Shown here: positions 12,003 through 23,170 of the stretch, piece after piece
Position numbering within the stretch: position 1 is the first letter of the stretch
Layout of the letters: the number at the start of each line of letters is the position of its first letter
DNA from: Theropithecus gelada
Taxonomy: Eukaryota; Chordata; Mammalia; Primates; Cercopithecidae
Reading direction: 5' to 3'
Length of the DNA stretch: 64,000 bases
Assembly (NCBI RefSeq): GCF_003255815.1
Contig: NC_037673.1
Location: forward strand, 84,731,700-84,795,699
The notes under the pieces: model-generated
The model's input: the letters and a program-made list of their open reading frames with translations, nothing else
Databases searched by the model: none
What the model was told of the DNA's origin: nothing
Position numbers and translations under genes: made by a program

Positions 12003-12083
12003 AAACATGCCAAAATGTAAAGACCATTGACGCTAGGAAGAAACTGCATCAACTAATGAGCAAAATAACCAGCTAATGTCACA

Positions 12084-15000
12084 ATGACAGGATCAAGTTC
12101 ACACATAACAATATTAACCTTAAATGTAAATGGACTAAATGGTCCAATTAAAAGACACAGACTGGCATATTGGATAAAGAGTCAAGACCCATCAGTTTGC
12201 TGTATTTAGGAGACCCATCTCACATACAGAGACACACATAGGCTCAAAATAAAGGGATGGAGGAAGATCTACCAAGCAAAGGGAGAACAAAATAAAGCAG
12301 GGGTTGCAATCCTAGTCTCTGATAAAACAGACTTTAAACCATCAAAGATCAAAAGAGACAAAGAAGGCCATTACATAATGGTAAAGGGATCAATTCAACA
12401 GGAAGAGCTAACTATCCTCAATATATATGCACCCAATACAGGAGCACCCAGATTCATAAAGCAAGTCCTTAGAGTCTTACAAAGAGACTTAGACTCCCAT
12501 ACAATAATAATGGGAGACTTCAACACCCTACTGTCAACATTAGACAGATCAACGAGACAGAAAGTTAACAAAGATATCCAGGAATTGAACTCATCTCTGC
12601 ACCATGCAGACCTAATAGACATCTACAGAATTCTCCACCCCAAATCAACAGAATATACATTCTTCTCAGCACCACATCACACTTATTCCATAATTGACCA
12701 CATAATTGGAAGTAAAGCACTCCTCAGCAAATGTACAAGAACAGAAATTATAACAAACTGTCTCTCAGACCACAGTGCAATCAAACTAGAACTCAGGACT
12801 AAGAAACTCAATCAAAACCGCTGAACTGCATGGAAACTGAACAACCTGCTCCTGAATGACTACTGGGTCCATAACGAAATGAAGGCAGAAATAAAGATGT
12901 TCTTTGAAACCAATGAGAACAAAGATACAACATACCAGAAACTCTGGGACACATTAGAAGCAGTGTGTAGCGGGAAATTTATAGCACTAAATGCCCACAA
13001 GAAAAAGCTGGAAAGATCTAAAATTGACACTCTAACATCACAATTAAAAGAACTAGAGAAGCAAGAACAAACACATTCAAAAGCTAGCAGAAGGCAAGAA
13101 ATAACTAAGATAGAGCAGAACTGAAGGAGATAGAGACACAAAAAACCCTCCAAAAAATCAATGAATCCAGGAGTTGGTTTTTTGAAAAGATCAACAAAAT
13201 TGATAGACCACTAGCAAGACTAATAAAGAAGAAAAGAGAGAAGAATCAAACAGACACAATAAAAAAATGATAAAGGGGACATCACCGCCAACCCCACAGG
13301 AATACAAACTACCATCAGAGAATACTATAAACACCTCTATGCAAATAAACTAGAAAATCTAGAAGAAATGGATACTTTCCTGGACACTTACACTCTCCCA
13401 AGACTAAACCAGGAAGAAGTTGAATCCCTGAATAGACCAATAGCAGGCTCTGAAATTGAGGCAATAATTAATAGCCTACCAACCAAAAAAAAGTCCAGGA
13501 CCAGACGGATTCACAGCCGAATTCTACCAGAGGTATAAAGAGGAGCTGGTACCATTCCTTCTGAAACTATTACAATCAGTAGAAAAAGAGGGAATCCTCC
13601 CTAACTCATTTTATGAGGCCAACATCATCCTGATACCAAAGCCTGGCAGAGACACAACAAAAAGAGAGAATTTTAGACCAATATCCCTGATGAACATCGA
13701 TGCAAAAATCCTCAGTAAAATATTGGCAAACCAAATCCAGCAGCACATCAAAAAGCTTATCCACCATGATCAAGTGGGCTTCATCCCTGGGATGCAAGGC
13801 TGGTTCAACATACGCAAATCAATAAATGTAATCCAGCATATAAACAGAACCAAAGACAAAAAACACATGATTATCTCAATAGATGCAGAAAAGGCCTTTG
13901 ACAAAATTCAACAGCCCTTCATGCTAAAAACTCTCAATAAATTTGGTATTGATGGAACGTATCTCAAAATAATAAGAGCTATTTATGACAAACCCACAGC
14001 CAATATCATACTGAATGGGCAAAAACTGGAAGCATTCCCTTTGAAAACTGGCACAAGACAGGGATGCCCTCTCTCACCACTCCTATTCAACATAGTGTTG
14101 GAAGTTCTGGCTAGGGCAATCAGGCAAGAGAAAGAAATCAAGGGTATTCAATTATTCAATTCGGAAACGAAGAAGTCAAACTGTCCCTGTTTGCAGATGA
14201 CGTGATTGTATATTTAGAAAACCCCATCATCTCAGCCCAAAATCTCCTTAAGCTGATAAGCAACTTCAGCAAAGTCTCAGGATACAAAATTAATGTGCAA
14301 AAATCACAAGCATTCTTATACACCAGTGACAGACAGAGAGCCAAATCATGAATGAACTTCCATTCACAATTGCTTCAAAGAGAATAAAATACCTAGGAAT
14401 CCAACTTACAAGGGATGTAAAGGACCTCTTCAAGGAGAACTACAAACCACTGCTCAGTGAAATAAAAGAGGACACAAACAAATGGAAGAACATACCATGC
14501 TCATGGATAGGAAGAATCAATATTGTGAAAATGGCCATACTGCCCAAGGTAATTTATAGATTCAATGCCATCCCCATCAAGCTACCAATGAGTTTCTTCA
14601 CAGAATTGGAAAAAACTGCTTTAAAGTTCATATGGAACCAAAAAAAGAGCCCGCATTGCCAAGACAATCCTAAGTCAAAAGAACAAAGCTGGAGGCATCA
14701 CACTACCTGACTTCAAACTATACTACAAGACTACAGTAACCAAAACAGCATGGTAGTGGTACCAAAACAGAGATATAGACCAATGGAACAGAACAGAGTC
14801 CTCAGAAATAATACCACACATCTACAGCCATCTGATCTTTGACAAACCTGAGAAAAACAAGAAATGGGGAAAGGAGTCCCTATTTAATAAATGGTGCTGG
14901 GAAAATTGGCTAGCCATAAGTAGAAAGCTGAAACTGGATCCTTTCCTTACTCCTTATACGAAAATTAATTCAAGATGGATTAGAGACTTAAATATTAGAT

Positions 15001-15917
15001 CTAATACCATAAGAACCCTAGAAGAAAACCTAGGTAATACCATTCAGGACATAGGCGTGGGCAAGGACTTCATGTCTAAAACACCAAAAGCAATGGCAAC
15101 AAAAGCAAAAACTGACAAATGGGATCTAATTAAACTAAAGAGCTTCTGCACAGCAAAAGAAACTACCATCAGAGTGAGCAGGCAACCTACAGAACGCGAG
15201 AAAATTTTTGCAATCTACTCATCTGACAAAGGGCTAATATCCAGAACCTACAAAGAACTCAAACAAATTTACAAGAAAAAAACAAACAACCCCATCAAAA
15301 AGTGGGCAAAGGATATGAACAGACATTTCTCAAAAGAAGACATGCATACAGCCAACAGACACATGAAAAAATGCTCGTCATCACTGGCCATCAAAGAAAT
15401 GCAAATCAAAACCACAATGAGATACCATCTCACACGAGTTAGAATGGCAATCATTAAAAAGTCAGGAAACAACAGGTGCTGGAGAGGATGTGGAGAAATA
15501 GGAACACTTTTACACTGTTGGTGGGATTGTAGACTAGTTCAACCATTGTGGAAAACAGTACGGCAATTCCTCAAGGATCTAGAACTGGAAATACCATTTG
15601 ACCCAGCCATCCTATTACTGGGTGTATACCCAAAGGATTATAAATCATGCTGCTATAAAGACACATGCACACGTATGTTTACTGCGGCACTATTCACAGT
15701 AGCAAAGACTTGGAATCAACCCAAATGTCCATCAGTGACAGACTGGATTAAGAAAATGTGGCACATATACACCATGGAATACTATGCAGCCATAAAAAAG
15801 GATGAGTTTGTGTCCTTTGTAGGGACATGGATGCAGCTGGAAACCATCATTCTCAGCAAACTATCGCAAGAACAGAAAACTAAAGACTGTACGTTCTCAC
15901 TCATAGGTGGGAACTGA
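12084..15917 (+). pseudogene. L1 ORF2: L1 ORF2 (endonuclease / reverse transcriptase), broken
   Basis: ORF2p nicks target DNA with an N-terminal APE-like endonuclease and copies L1 RNA with a central reverse transcriptase. The ancestral ATG is at 12084. The endonuclease part spans about 12084-12800 and is stopped early by TAG at 12207-12209 (codon 42) and by TGA at 12822-12824. The reverse transcriptase spans about 13490-14700, with its 'FADD' catalytic motif at 14190-14201. The C-terminal Cys-rich segment ('CWRGCGEIGTLLHCWWDC') begins at 15477. Frame changes are visible: an extra A in the run 13484-13491, an 8-bp tandem duplication near 14146-14161, a 4-nt loss near 14325, and an extra A at 14640-14646. 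The shifts cancel, so the last 286 codons (15057-15914) are back in the starting frame. Confidence 0.93.
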
Positions 15918-16163
15918 ACAATGAGATCACTTGGACTCGGGAAGGGGAACACCACACATCCGGGCCTATTATGGGGAGGGGGGAGGGGGGCGGAAGTGCA
16001 TTGGAAGTTATACCTGATGTAAATGACGAGTTGATGGGTGCTGATGAGTTGATGGGTGCAGCACACCAACATGGCACAAGTATACATATGTAACAAACCT
16101 GCACGTTATGCACATGTACCGTAGAACTTAAAAGTATAATAATAAAAAATAAAAAAAGAAAAA
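15918..16163 (+). other. L1PA 3'UTR, polyadenylation signal and A-rich tail
   Basis: This contains the G-rich tract (about 15973-15991) characteristic of L1PA 3'UTRs and a short internal duplication of 'gagttgatgggtg' (16028-16040 and 16046-16058). AATAAA at 16141-16146 is followed by an interrupted A-tail that runs into the target-site duplication. Confidence 0.9.
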
Positions 16164-16176
16164 AAAAAGAAGAAAT
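16164..16176. repeat. Right target-site duplication of the L1PA
   Basis: Partner of 9942-9954 with one mismatch; its left edge is uncertain because it abuts the A-rich tail. Confidence 0.6.
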
Positions 16177-16690
16177 ATGATACATACTTTTGACATGCCA
16201 ATCAACTTTTCAAAAACATATTTTCTCAATAAAAGGCTGAAGGCGGAAAAAATTCTAACACTGAATGAAACTTCAAGGGGGACAGAAAAAAAATACCAAC
16301 TATTAAATGTATGTATCCCAAGAGGATAATTTGATTGCATTCTAGTTTTGAATAATGCAATAGTGAAAAATTGGGAACAAAACTAGAAAAGTGTTAAATA
16401 AATTATGGTATGTCTATATAATGCAATACAATTCATTAAAATGAGATTTACAGCACTGGAATATGCTTTTTAAAATATATAAATCATGTAAAAAAAAGTA
16501 GGCCATGAATTGTCTAATAAATTAGTATTATTAATACATTTGTTAAAAGATAGCAGAAAATACACAAAAAGACTAACAGCAATTATCTTCGGATACAGAA
16601 TTATGGTAGATTTTGCCTTCTAATTAAACTAGTCTTTATTTTCTGAAATTTCAATGCTGATTTCACATTACTGGAAGAGATGGAAAAATA
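16177..16690 (+). repeat. L1M 3' end sequence, sense (right part, possibly two copies)
   Basis: The first part continues the 3' end interrupted by the L1PA. From about 16360 a second L1M 3' block appears ('gttaaataaattatggtatg', 16394-16413; then a 'gccatgaattgtct'-type segment), repeating the same stretch of L1 seen at 9765-9900. Either two L1M 3' ends lie in tandem or the host was partly duplicated. Confidence 0.55.
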
Positions 16691-16899
16691 AGCCTTATTT
16701 TAAAAGGTGATTGAAATCTTTCTAGGAGGTGGCAATTGAAGAAAATAACTCAAACTTGGTGTCTTTGTTAGTTAGGAGGAGAGGAATATAATTCATTATT
16801 GGCATGAAAGGTGACTCATTCTCCTCCTTTTCCTCTTCTTTCCTAGGTCAAACAGTTTGAGCCTAAATATTTAGCTCAGTAGCTCAGTAGTTGTCTTGT

Positions 16900-16966
16900 C
16901 AGTAATATGGTAAATATTTAGAGTTATTATCTACAGTAATATGGTAGATATTAGAGTTATTATCTT
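16900..16966. repeat. Two-copy tandem duplication, about 33 nt
   Basis: 'cagtaatatggta' starts both 16900-16933 and 16934-16966, and both end 'agagttattatct'. The copies differ by a few bases. A smaller 9-nt doublet 'tagctcag' lies just before it, near 16871-16889. Confidence 0.85.
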
Positions 16967-17193
16967 ATTTTAGTAATATTTTATAATGTACTTTTAAAAA
17001 TATAATAAATATATTGGCTTTGATTCTATTAATATTCATCATTCAGTGATGTGTTAAATCTTCCAGGGTATAAAATATTTTGCATTCTTGCAAGGCTGAA
17101 ATTGGTTGACTTAGGCAAGAAGATTAATGAATTTGAGGGTCAGTTGTCCAAAATTTTCAAGAAAAATATGTTATTAAGTAAAACAATTTTTAC

Positions 17194-17266
17194 TTGCAGT
17201 ATCTAACTTTCTGTTTCAGAGTTATTTCACCTAAAATAATGGTTTCCAGGTCCATCCATATTGCTG
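17194..17266 (-). repeat. Short L1M fragment matching 18910-18980
   Basis: The antisense L1 3' block 'ttgcagtatctaactttctg' is followed by 'aataatggtttccaggtcca'. Both 20-mers recur exactly in the L1MA copy at 18910-18980. The flanks do not continue as L1. Confidence 0.7.
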
Positions 17267-17670
17267 AAAGAAGAAATTGTTGTTTAGCTCTATCATGAAT
17301 CTTTAATCATGTTTAACTGTCCATTTTTATTTATTTAAATAGATTACTTTCAAGTTCATCTTAGTGCCTATCAAATTCATCTCTTTCTTTGTATTTGTAT
17401 AGTTTGTGTTTAAACTTCTGTAACAGTTCTCAATCTCTCATCTCAAACTGAAGTTATCTTTGATTTCCTATGCTTCACTTCACTGAACTAATAAATAACC
17501 ATATAGGGTCATTTTACATTCTACACTTCTCATTTCTATCCAGTTACTTTTGTATTTGTTCATATACCTCAATCTGTTTCACCTTCGTCTTTTGCCTAGA
17601 TTATTAGATATAGCCATATTCTCACTGGTTGCCCTAATTCTTTCTTCTCCTACTTTCCTGTTTTCCTATG
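17267..17670. other. Unassigned AT-rich stretch
   Basis: No gene or repeat family was recognised between the short L1M fragment and the AluS. Confidence 0.4.
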
Positions 17671-18014
17671 TTACACCTTAATTCTTTTTTTTTTTTTTTT
17701 TTTTGGGGTGGGAGGGGACAGAGTCTCACTCTGTCACCCAGGCTGGAGTGCAATGGTATGATCTCTGCTCACTGCAACCTTTGCTTCCTGGATTCAAGTG
17801 ATTCTCCTGCCTCAGCCTCCTGAGTTGCTGGCATTACAGGCGCCCGCCACCATGTCGGGCTAATTTTTGTATTTTTAGTAGAGACAGAGTTTCGCCATAT
17901 TGGCCAGGCTGGTTTCAAACTTCTGACCTCAGGTGATCTGCCCCCCTCAGCCTCCCAAAGTGCTGGGATTACAGCGTGAGCAACTGCACCCAGCCATTAC
18001 ACCTTAATTCTTTT
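17671..18014 (-). mobile_element. AluS, antisense, with 18-bp target-site duplication
   Basis: The Alu body is about 17687-17996, from a T-tail to 'gcacccagcc'; its diagnostic sites fit AluS, near Sx. It is flanked by identical copies of 'ttacaccttaattctttt': the left copy starts at 17671 and runs into the T-tail, the right is 17997-18014. Read on the minus strand, the duplication begins AAAAG, the classic L1-endonuclease target. The insertion is otherwise clean. Confidence 0.95.
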
Positions 18015-18179
18015 AGAAAAGTGTATAAATTTTAAAAAATTATAAAAAGCTCCACAATCCAAAGCTATAATTATATGCATAGTGATGTATACAGAGTAAT
18101 GAATCATATCCAAGTCAAATACACATGTTTTATGGGATTCTAATCTTTCTTTGTAAAAACATTACTGTAAATAAGTCAT

Positions 18180-18305
18180 TAATATTTGTCTTTCCTGTTA
18201 GACTTCAAGCTTTGTGAAAATAGAGGTAATATCCTTTCAGTGAAGTATCCTTGGTTCTTGGTTCACAGTAAGCACTCAAGTTATGGTTTTTGAATGAGTA
18301 AATCA
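18180..18305 (+). repeat. L2 3' end fragment
   Basis: 'ttagacttcaagctttgtga' followed by 'cacagtaagcactcaag' and a 'tgaatgagt' end matches the L2 3' tail pattern in sense direction. Confidence 0.6.
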
Positions 18306-18339
18306 ACATAGCTAGCAGAGTTGTTTCCTAGTCACCCCT

Positions 18340-18681
18340 GTTTGGGATTCGACATGCTTTCTAAATTGTTTTTTAGTCAGTTTGGGGAAATTCCTGGGCA
18401 TTTTTGTGCTCCATAATCTTCTCCTTATCCTTGTGACTCCAGTGACATATACGTTAGAGTATTTGATTATGTCCTGCTGTTTTTGTTGTTGTTCTTGTTA
18501 TTCTTTTTTGCTCTCTGTGTGTTTTAGATTTGGATATTTTCTGTGGACCTTATTTTGAGTTCTCTATTTCTGCCTTATGCTGTGTCCAACCTACTGTTAT
18601 ATTAATCAAATGAGTTATTAATTTCAAAGAATGTGTTTTTCAGGTCTAGAATGTCAATTGCATTATTTATTTGCTTTTATA
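18340..18681 (-). repeat. L1M ORF1/5' region, antisense, left half
   Basis: Antisense L1M sequence ('gactccagtgacatatac' and 'ctctctgtgtgttttagat') continues after the nested L1MA at 18992. Confidence 0.6.
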
Positions 18682-18991
18682 CATTTAGGGCACACAAGTG
18701 AATTTTTGTTATACAGTTATATTGCCTAATGGTGAAATCTGGGCTTTTAGTATAACTATCACCCAAATGGTGTACATTGCACCCATTATGTAATTTCTCA
18801 TCCCTCACCATCCTTCTGCCCTCCCACCCTTTGGAGTTTCCAGTGTCTATTATTTTACATTCTATGTCCATGTGTACACATGATTTAGCTCCCACTAATA
18901 AGTGAGAATTTGCAGTATCTAACTTTCTGATTCAGTTATTTCACTTAAAATAATGGTTTCCAGGTCCATCCATGTTGCTGCAAATGACATT
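18682..18991 (-). mobile_element. L1MA-type 3' end, antisense, nested in L1M
   Basis: This is the antisense 3' end of a primate/eutherian L1 of the MA group: 'gggcacacaagtg', then 'tgtgtacacatgatttagct' and 'cccactaataagtgagaa'. It is strongly 5'-truncated. The 8-bp repeat 'cttttata' at 18674-18681 and 18992-18999 flanks it and is a plausible target-site duplication. L1M sequence resumes on the far side, so this insertion is the younger. Confidence 0.75.
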
Positions 18992-19800
18992 CTTTTATAA
19001 AATCTCAATTTTTTATAGATCTCAATTCTCTATTGAAATTCTCCATCTTTTCTTCCATTATAATCATTTTTCCTATGTGTTCTTTAGCAAATTTATGAGT
19101 GGTATATTAAAGTATTTTTTACAGGCAAGTTTGGGAACCATCTATCAGTCTGCTTTTCTCTTTGTTGTTTCAGTGATTTCCAATCACTTACTTATAGTTT
19201 TAAAGCATGTGTCATAATTTTTCACTGGATATTAGACATAGTGAATGATAAACTTCAGAGGCCCTAGAAACCATGTTCTTACATAGAAATGTAATTTTTT
19301 GGAGGTAGAGAGAAAGATAAAGTAGCAGTGGATTACCTTAATCTGTAGAAGGTTGATTTTGGACTTTGTATGTGTATATATAATTTAACATAGCCTCCAG
19401 TATTAAAGGATGACTTTTCTGGGGTGCCAATGAAAATCTAAGTTGTTTACCAAGATCCTCTAAGTCAATTGGACTTGAATTACAAACTTTATCTCCCAGA
19501 ATTAGGCAGCTATTGAAAAATTTGCTAAGCTCTTTGGCTTTCTGGATGTTGCTTTCTTCTGGAGTACATGCTCAGTTATGAAGTCAGTTAATGCTCAATG
19601 GGAATGTATGTGCATATTTTGGACCCTTTCTTGTGCAGTTATCTTTGCTTTGGATTTCTCCTGAATTTATAGCCACTCCTTCAATCCTAAATTCCAGCTC
19701 TTGTTTGTTTCATCAGTTTACTAAGAATTCTCCCTTCTGTTTGAGCTTTAATACCTATATGGTAGCATCCAACTGAAAAGTGCTGTCAGAGGAAAAGTCA
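18992..19800 (-). repeat. L1M 5' region, antisense, right half
   Basis: 'attgaaattctccatctttt' (19032-19051) and 'ttcactggatattagacat' (19219-19237) are old L1M 5'-region blocks in antisense. Similarity fades after about 19800, where a T-run (19846-19860) follows. Confidence 0.6.
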
Positions 19801-19935
19801 GCTATATGTGTAATTTACCTCCTGTGCCTCTCTTTTCTTTCTTTCGTTTTTTTTTTTTTTAACAAATAATATATCCTAAACTTGCACCTGCTGTGGATGC
19901 TTTCCAATGTCTTCAAATGATTTTTGCTATACATT

Positions 19936-20330
19936 ATATCAGTTTCCTAGTGGGGCATAACAAAGTGCCAAAAATGAGGTGACTCAAAACAACAGAAATT
20001 TATTACCTCCCATTTTTGCAGGCTATCAGTACAAAATCAAGTTGTCATCAGGCCATGCTGTCTCTGATGGTCATGTAGAGGATTCCTTCCTTGCCTCCTG
20101 CAGCTTCTGGTGTGTGTTGGCAATTGCTGAATTTTCTTGGCTTGAGGATGCATCCTGTCAATCAGGTGGCCATCTTCTCCCTGGAGCTCCTCACATCATC
20201 TTCCCTTTGTGTGTGTCTGTCTCTATGTCCAAATTTCATATTTCTATCAGAAAACCAGTCATATTGGATTAGGGACTGGCTTAAGGATTTCATTTCAATT
20301 TGACTCCCTTGCAAAGTCTCCATTTGTATG
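19936..20330 (-). repeat. MLT1-class (MaLR) LTR, antisense, provisional
   Basis: The opening 'cagtttcctagtggggcata' with 'aacaacagaaatttatt', and later 'accagtcatattggattagg', match the antisense pattern of MaLR/MLT1-type LTRs. The exact subfamily is not certain. No internal retroviral genes accompany it. Confidence 0.6.
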
Positions 20331-21689
20331 AAATTTAAGAACAAGCGAAACCAATTGATTATGATAAAAGACACAATAATAGTTACGTGGAGAAAAAGGG
20401 GTGGAGAGAAAATTTGTGGAGTGAGAAAATATTTTGTCTTAATCTTCACAGTGGTTACATAGGTTTATACATATATTTTTAAAAATCATTGAACTTAGGA
20501 TGAATGCACTTCATACATCTTTCTGAAGGAATAAAAGGGTCCCTCAATCTCTCAGTGAACCTATCCAGGAACCAGCTATATTTAGAGGTAAATCATCCCT
20601 GAATTATGAGCACAGAATTTTTTAAAAAAAGGTTTGGCTTTTTAAGTTGTCATCAGCAGGATAATATGTTACTTACTTTGCCATTATGGGAACTAGACTG
20701 CTATTCACTGTAAATCCTTATACCCATTGAGCCCTTTGGTAAATAATCACATTGGATCTATTACATCTAACCTTGGAATATTCTCATTGATTTTGAAAAT
20801 TGAGTGAAAATTAGCATAAGTTTTAACTTTTTTCTGTATCAAGGCCTTGCTAACTTTCTTATTTCTCCATTTAATTAGCCCAATTCCATAATTATTAAAT
20901 TAGATGATCAGATTATTTGTTTCCATGTAACATTGTAATTCTCTTCTGGAAAAATCACACCTTTCCTTGCTGCTTCCAGTTTCTTCACTGTTTGTGTTCT
21001 TTTAACAACTTGAAAAATCAACCTTTTCATTTGTATGATTAAACCGGCCCTTCTTTTAAAATTATTTGTTCATTTTATCCTTCCCCTGTCTTAACATACA
21101 TTGCTAGTTCTTCATGAATGTGTTCTAATTAATATGTGGTTTGGAAATTTTCCTAAGAAATATTCATGTGCATGTTTTGTGGCAGCAACTGAGTTATAAA
21201 CTATACTTGGAAAGGACTTTATCTCTCCTATATTCCAAATATAACACAGAATGTCCAGCACAAGTTCTTATCATACAATAGGTATTCTAGAAAGTCTATT
21301 GACTGTGTGACATCCAAGACTATTCAAGTTTCTTTTCTTTTGCTGAACTCAGTGACATTATGTTTAACCCTTAGCAGCAATTCTAAACATTATTCTGTAA
21401 GATTGAATAGCTGGGTTAATTCTGTGCTTTGCAAGGACTGTGTTAAAGTGAAAATGTCTAGCTAGATGCTTACATTTATGTACTAGCCACCTTTGATCTT
21501 CCATATTAATTTATAATTTTTACATTTCTAAAGCACACATCATTGTAATTATATAAAGAACATTTTTCTACTATGTTCACATCTGCCATATAAAATAAAA
21601 AATTTCAGATAAAACTTAAGCCAAAAGGGGAACAAAACCTAGATTCTGAAATATCCAGATAAAAATGTATTATTTTTAAAAATGAAGCC
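20331..21689. other. Unassigned AT-rich stretch
   Basis: No gene or clear repeat was recognised. Short chance open frames only. Confidence 0.45.
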
Positions 21690-23170
21690 ATTCACTAACT
21701 CATGAATTTAGCAAACAATCTATTGAAAGACTACCAATAATTAAAAATTGTTTTAGGCAATGAGTTCTTGCTTTGACAGAGCTGACGAACCAGTGAGAGA
21801 GACAGAAAAAATCAACAGATTAACAAGTTATTTAAAGTAATTTGTAGTGGCTATGCATTAATAAAAATAAATTAGTATAAAGGAATTACACATGAAAGGA
21901 TGAATATCAAAGATGGGTTGGCTGTGGAAAGTCTTTCTAAGTTCATGATCTTTGAACACAGACATGAATAAAATATAGGAGCAAGTTATGATAAGATCAA
22001 TGACTTGTTCCAGACAAAAAGAATAGCAAGCGTGAAGATATTCAGGTAGGAATAAGCCTTGATGTATTCTAGGAAGTGGAAGAAGGACATGGTAGATAAA
22101 CTGTAGTGCGCAAGAAGGAACATATGAAGAAATGAGATTGGAAGTATTGATAAAAGCTAGATTATGAAAACAAGGATTGGGAGTTTTAATTTCATTCTAA
22201 ATGGGTTGAAAAGCCAGATTTTAGATAGGGAAGATTTTAGATAGGTTAGTAATAATATGTGATATGATAGAAACTTAAAACTTTCCCTCTGGCTACTGTG
22301 TGGAAAAAAGAGTGGGAACAATGAGATAAGTTATAAGCCATTACAGTAGTCTAGAAGGCAGATAAAGGTAACTTGGAATAGAGTGGTAGCAGTGGAAATT
22401 GTTAAGATGTGATAAGTTTCAGCTTATGTTTGAAAGATAGAGCTGGATAAAGAAAGGGAGAAAAACAAAATTCGAGGACAATGCAGATTTCTGTTTTATG
22501 CAACTGGAAAAATAATGATACTATTTACTGAGCTGAGAAACAATGGTAAGATCAAGTAAGGAGATGGTGTAAGAGTTATACTTTAGTTATATTACATTTA
22601 AGAACCTAATAAGTGTTCAATGGCAATGTTGAGGAGGCAGTTGTTGAAAAAATCTGGACTTCAGAAAAGAGGTTTAGACTGGAGATATAAATTTGAGAGT
22701 TCTTGAATTGAATGAGAAAAACTAAGGAGTTATTAGAATCTAGAAAAAGAAAGGGTTGAGCCCTTGAGATAACTCAACATTTGGAGACTGAAAAAGTATA
22801 AGCCAGAAAGAGATTAGACTGTCAATAGTACAATGATGCCAAGAAAATCAAGGGGAAAAGTGGTCCAAAAAGCGAGATGTGATCACCTGCATTGAGTTCT
22901 ACAAAGAAGTAATGAAAGATAATCATTCATTGATTATAGCTTGGTGATGGGGAGGTTATTAGTAACCTTAACAAAAGAGGTTCAGTTGGTCTTTAATAAA
23001 AATGTAAATTTATTTAGCAAATATTAGAGAGAGAGAGATTGCAGCATGATTGTATGCTGATGAAAATGATTCACCAGAGAGGGTTACATAGATCACGTAG
23101 GAAAGAGAAAAGTAAGTGGGGATGTGAACTGGGCACAATATGGAGAGGTTGGACTTAACCAGAAGTAGGA
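21690..23170 (-). repeat. Long L2 (LINE-2) copy, antisense
   Basis: The sequence follows the antisense L2 3' half: 'gctgacgaaccagtgagag' near the tail, 'ctctggctactgtgtgga' near 22288, 'ttacagtagtctagaaggc' near 22340, and 'gactggagatataaatttga' near 22678. It covers the last part of the L2 reverse-transcriptase frame but is far too mutated to code. A 15-nt tandem doublet 'gattttagatag' lies at about 22216-22243. Confidence 0.75.

Larger units (their letters stand above)
9955..16163 (+). mobile_element. L1PA element, essentially full length (about 6.2 kb)
   Basis: The element has every L1 part in order: 5'UTR (9955-10999), ORF1 (11000-12002), a short spacer, ORF2 (12084-15917), a 3'UTR with a G-rich tract (about 15973-15991), an AATAAA signal (16141-16146) and an A-rich tail. 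The 5' end starts just upstream of the YY1 site, so there is no 5' truncation. The 3'UTR ('aaatgacgagttgatgggtg', 16021-16040) looks like an intermediate primate subfamily, about L1PA5-PA7; this is a judgement by eye. Stops and frameshifts in both ORFs make it incapable of autonomous movement. It inserted into an older L1M 3' end. Confidence 0.95.
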
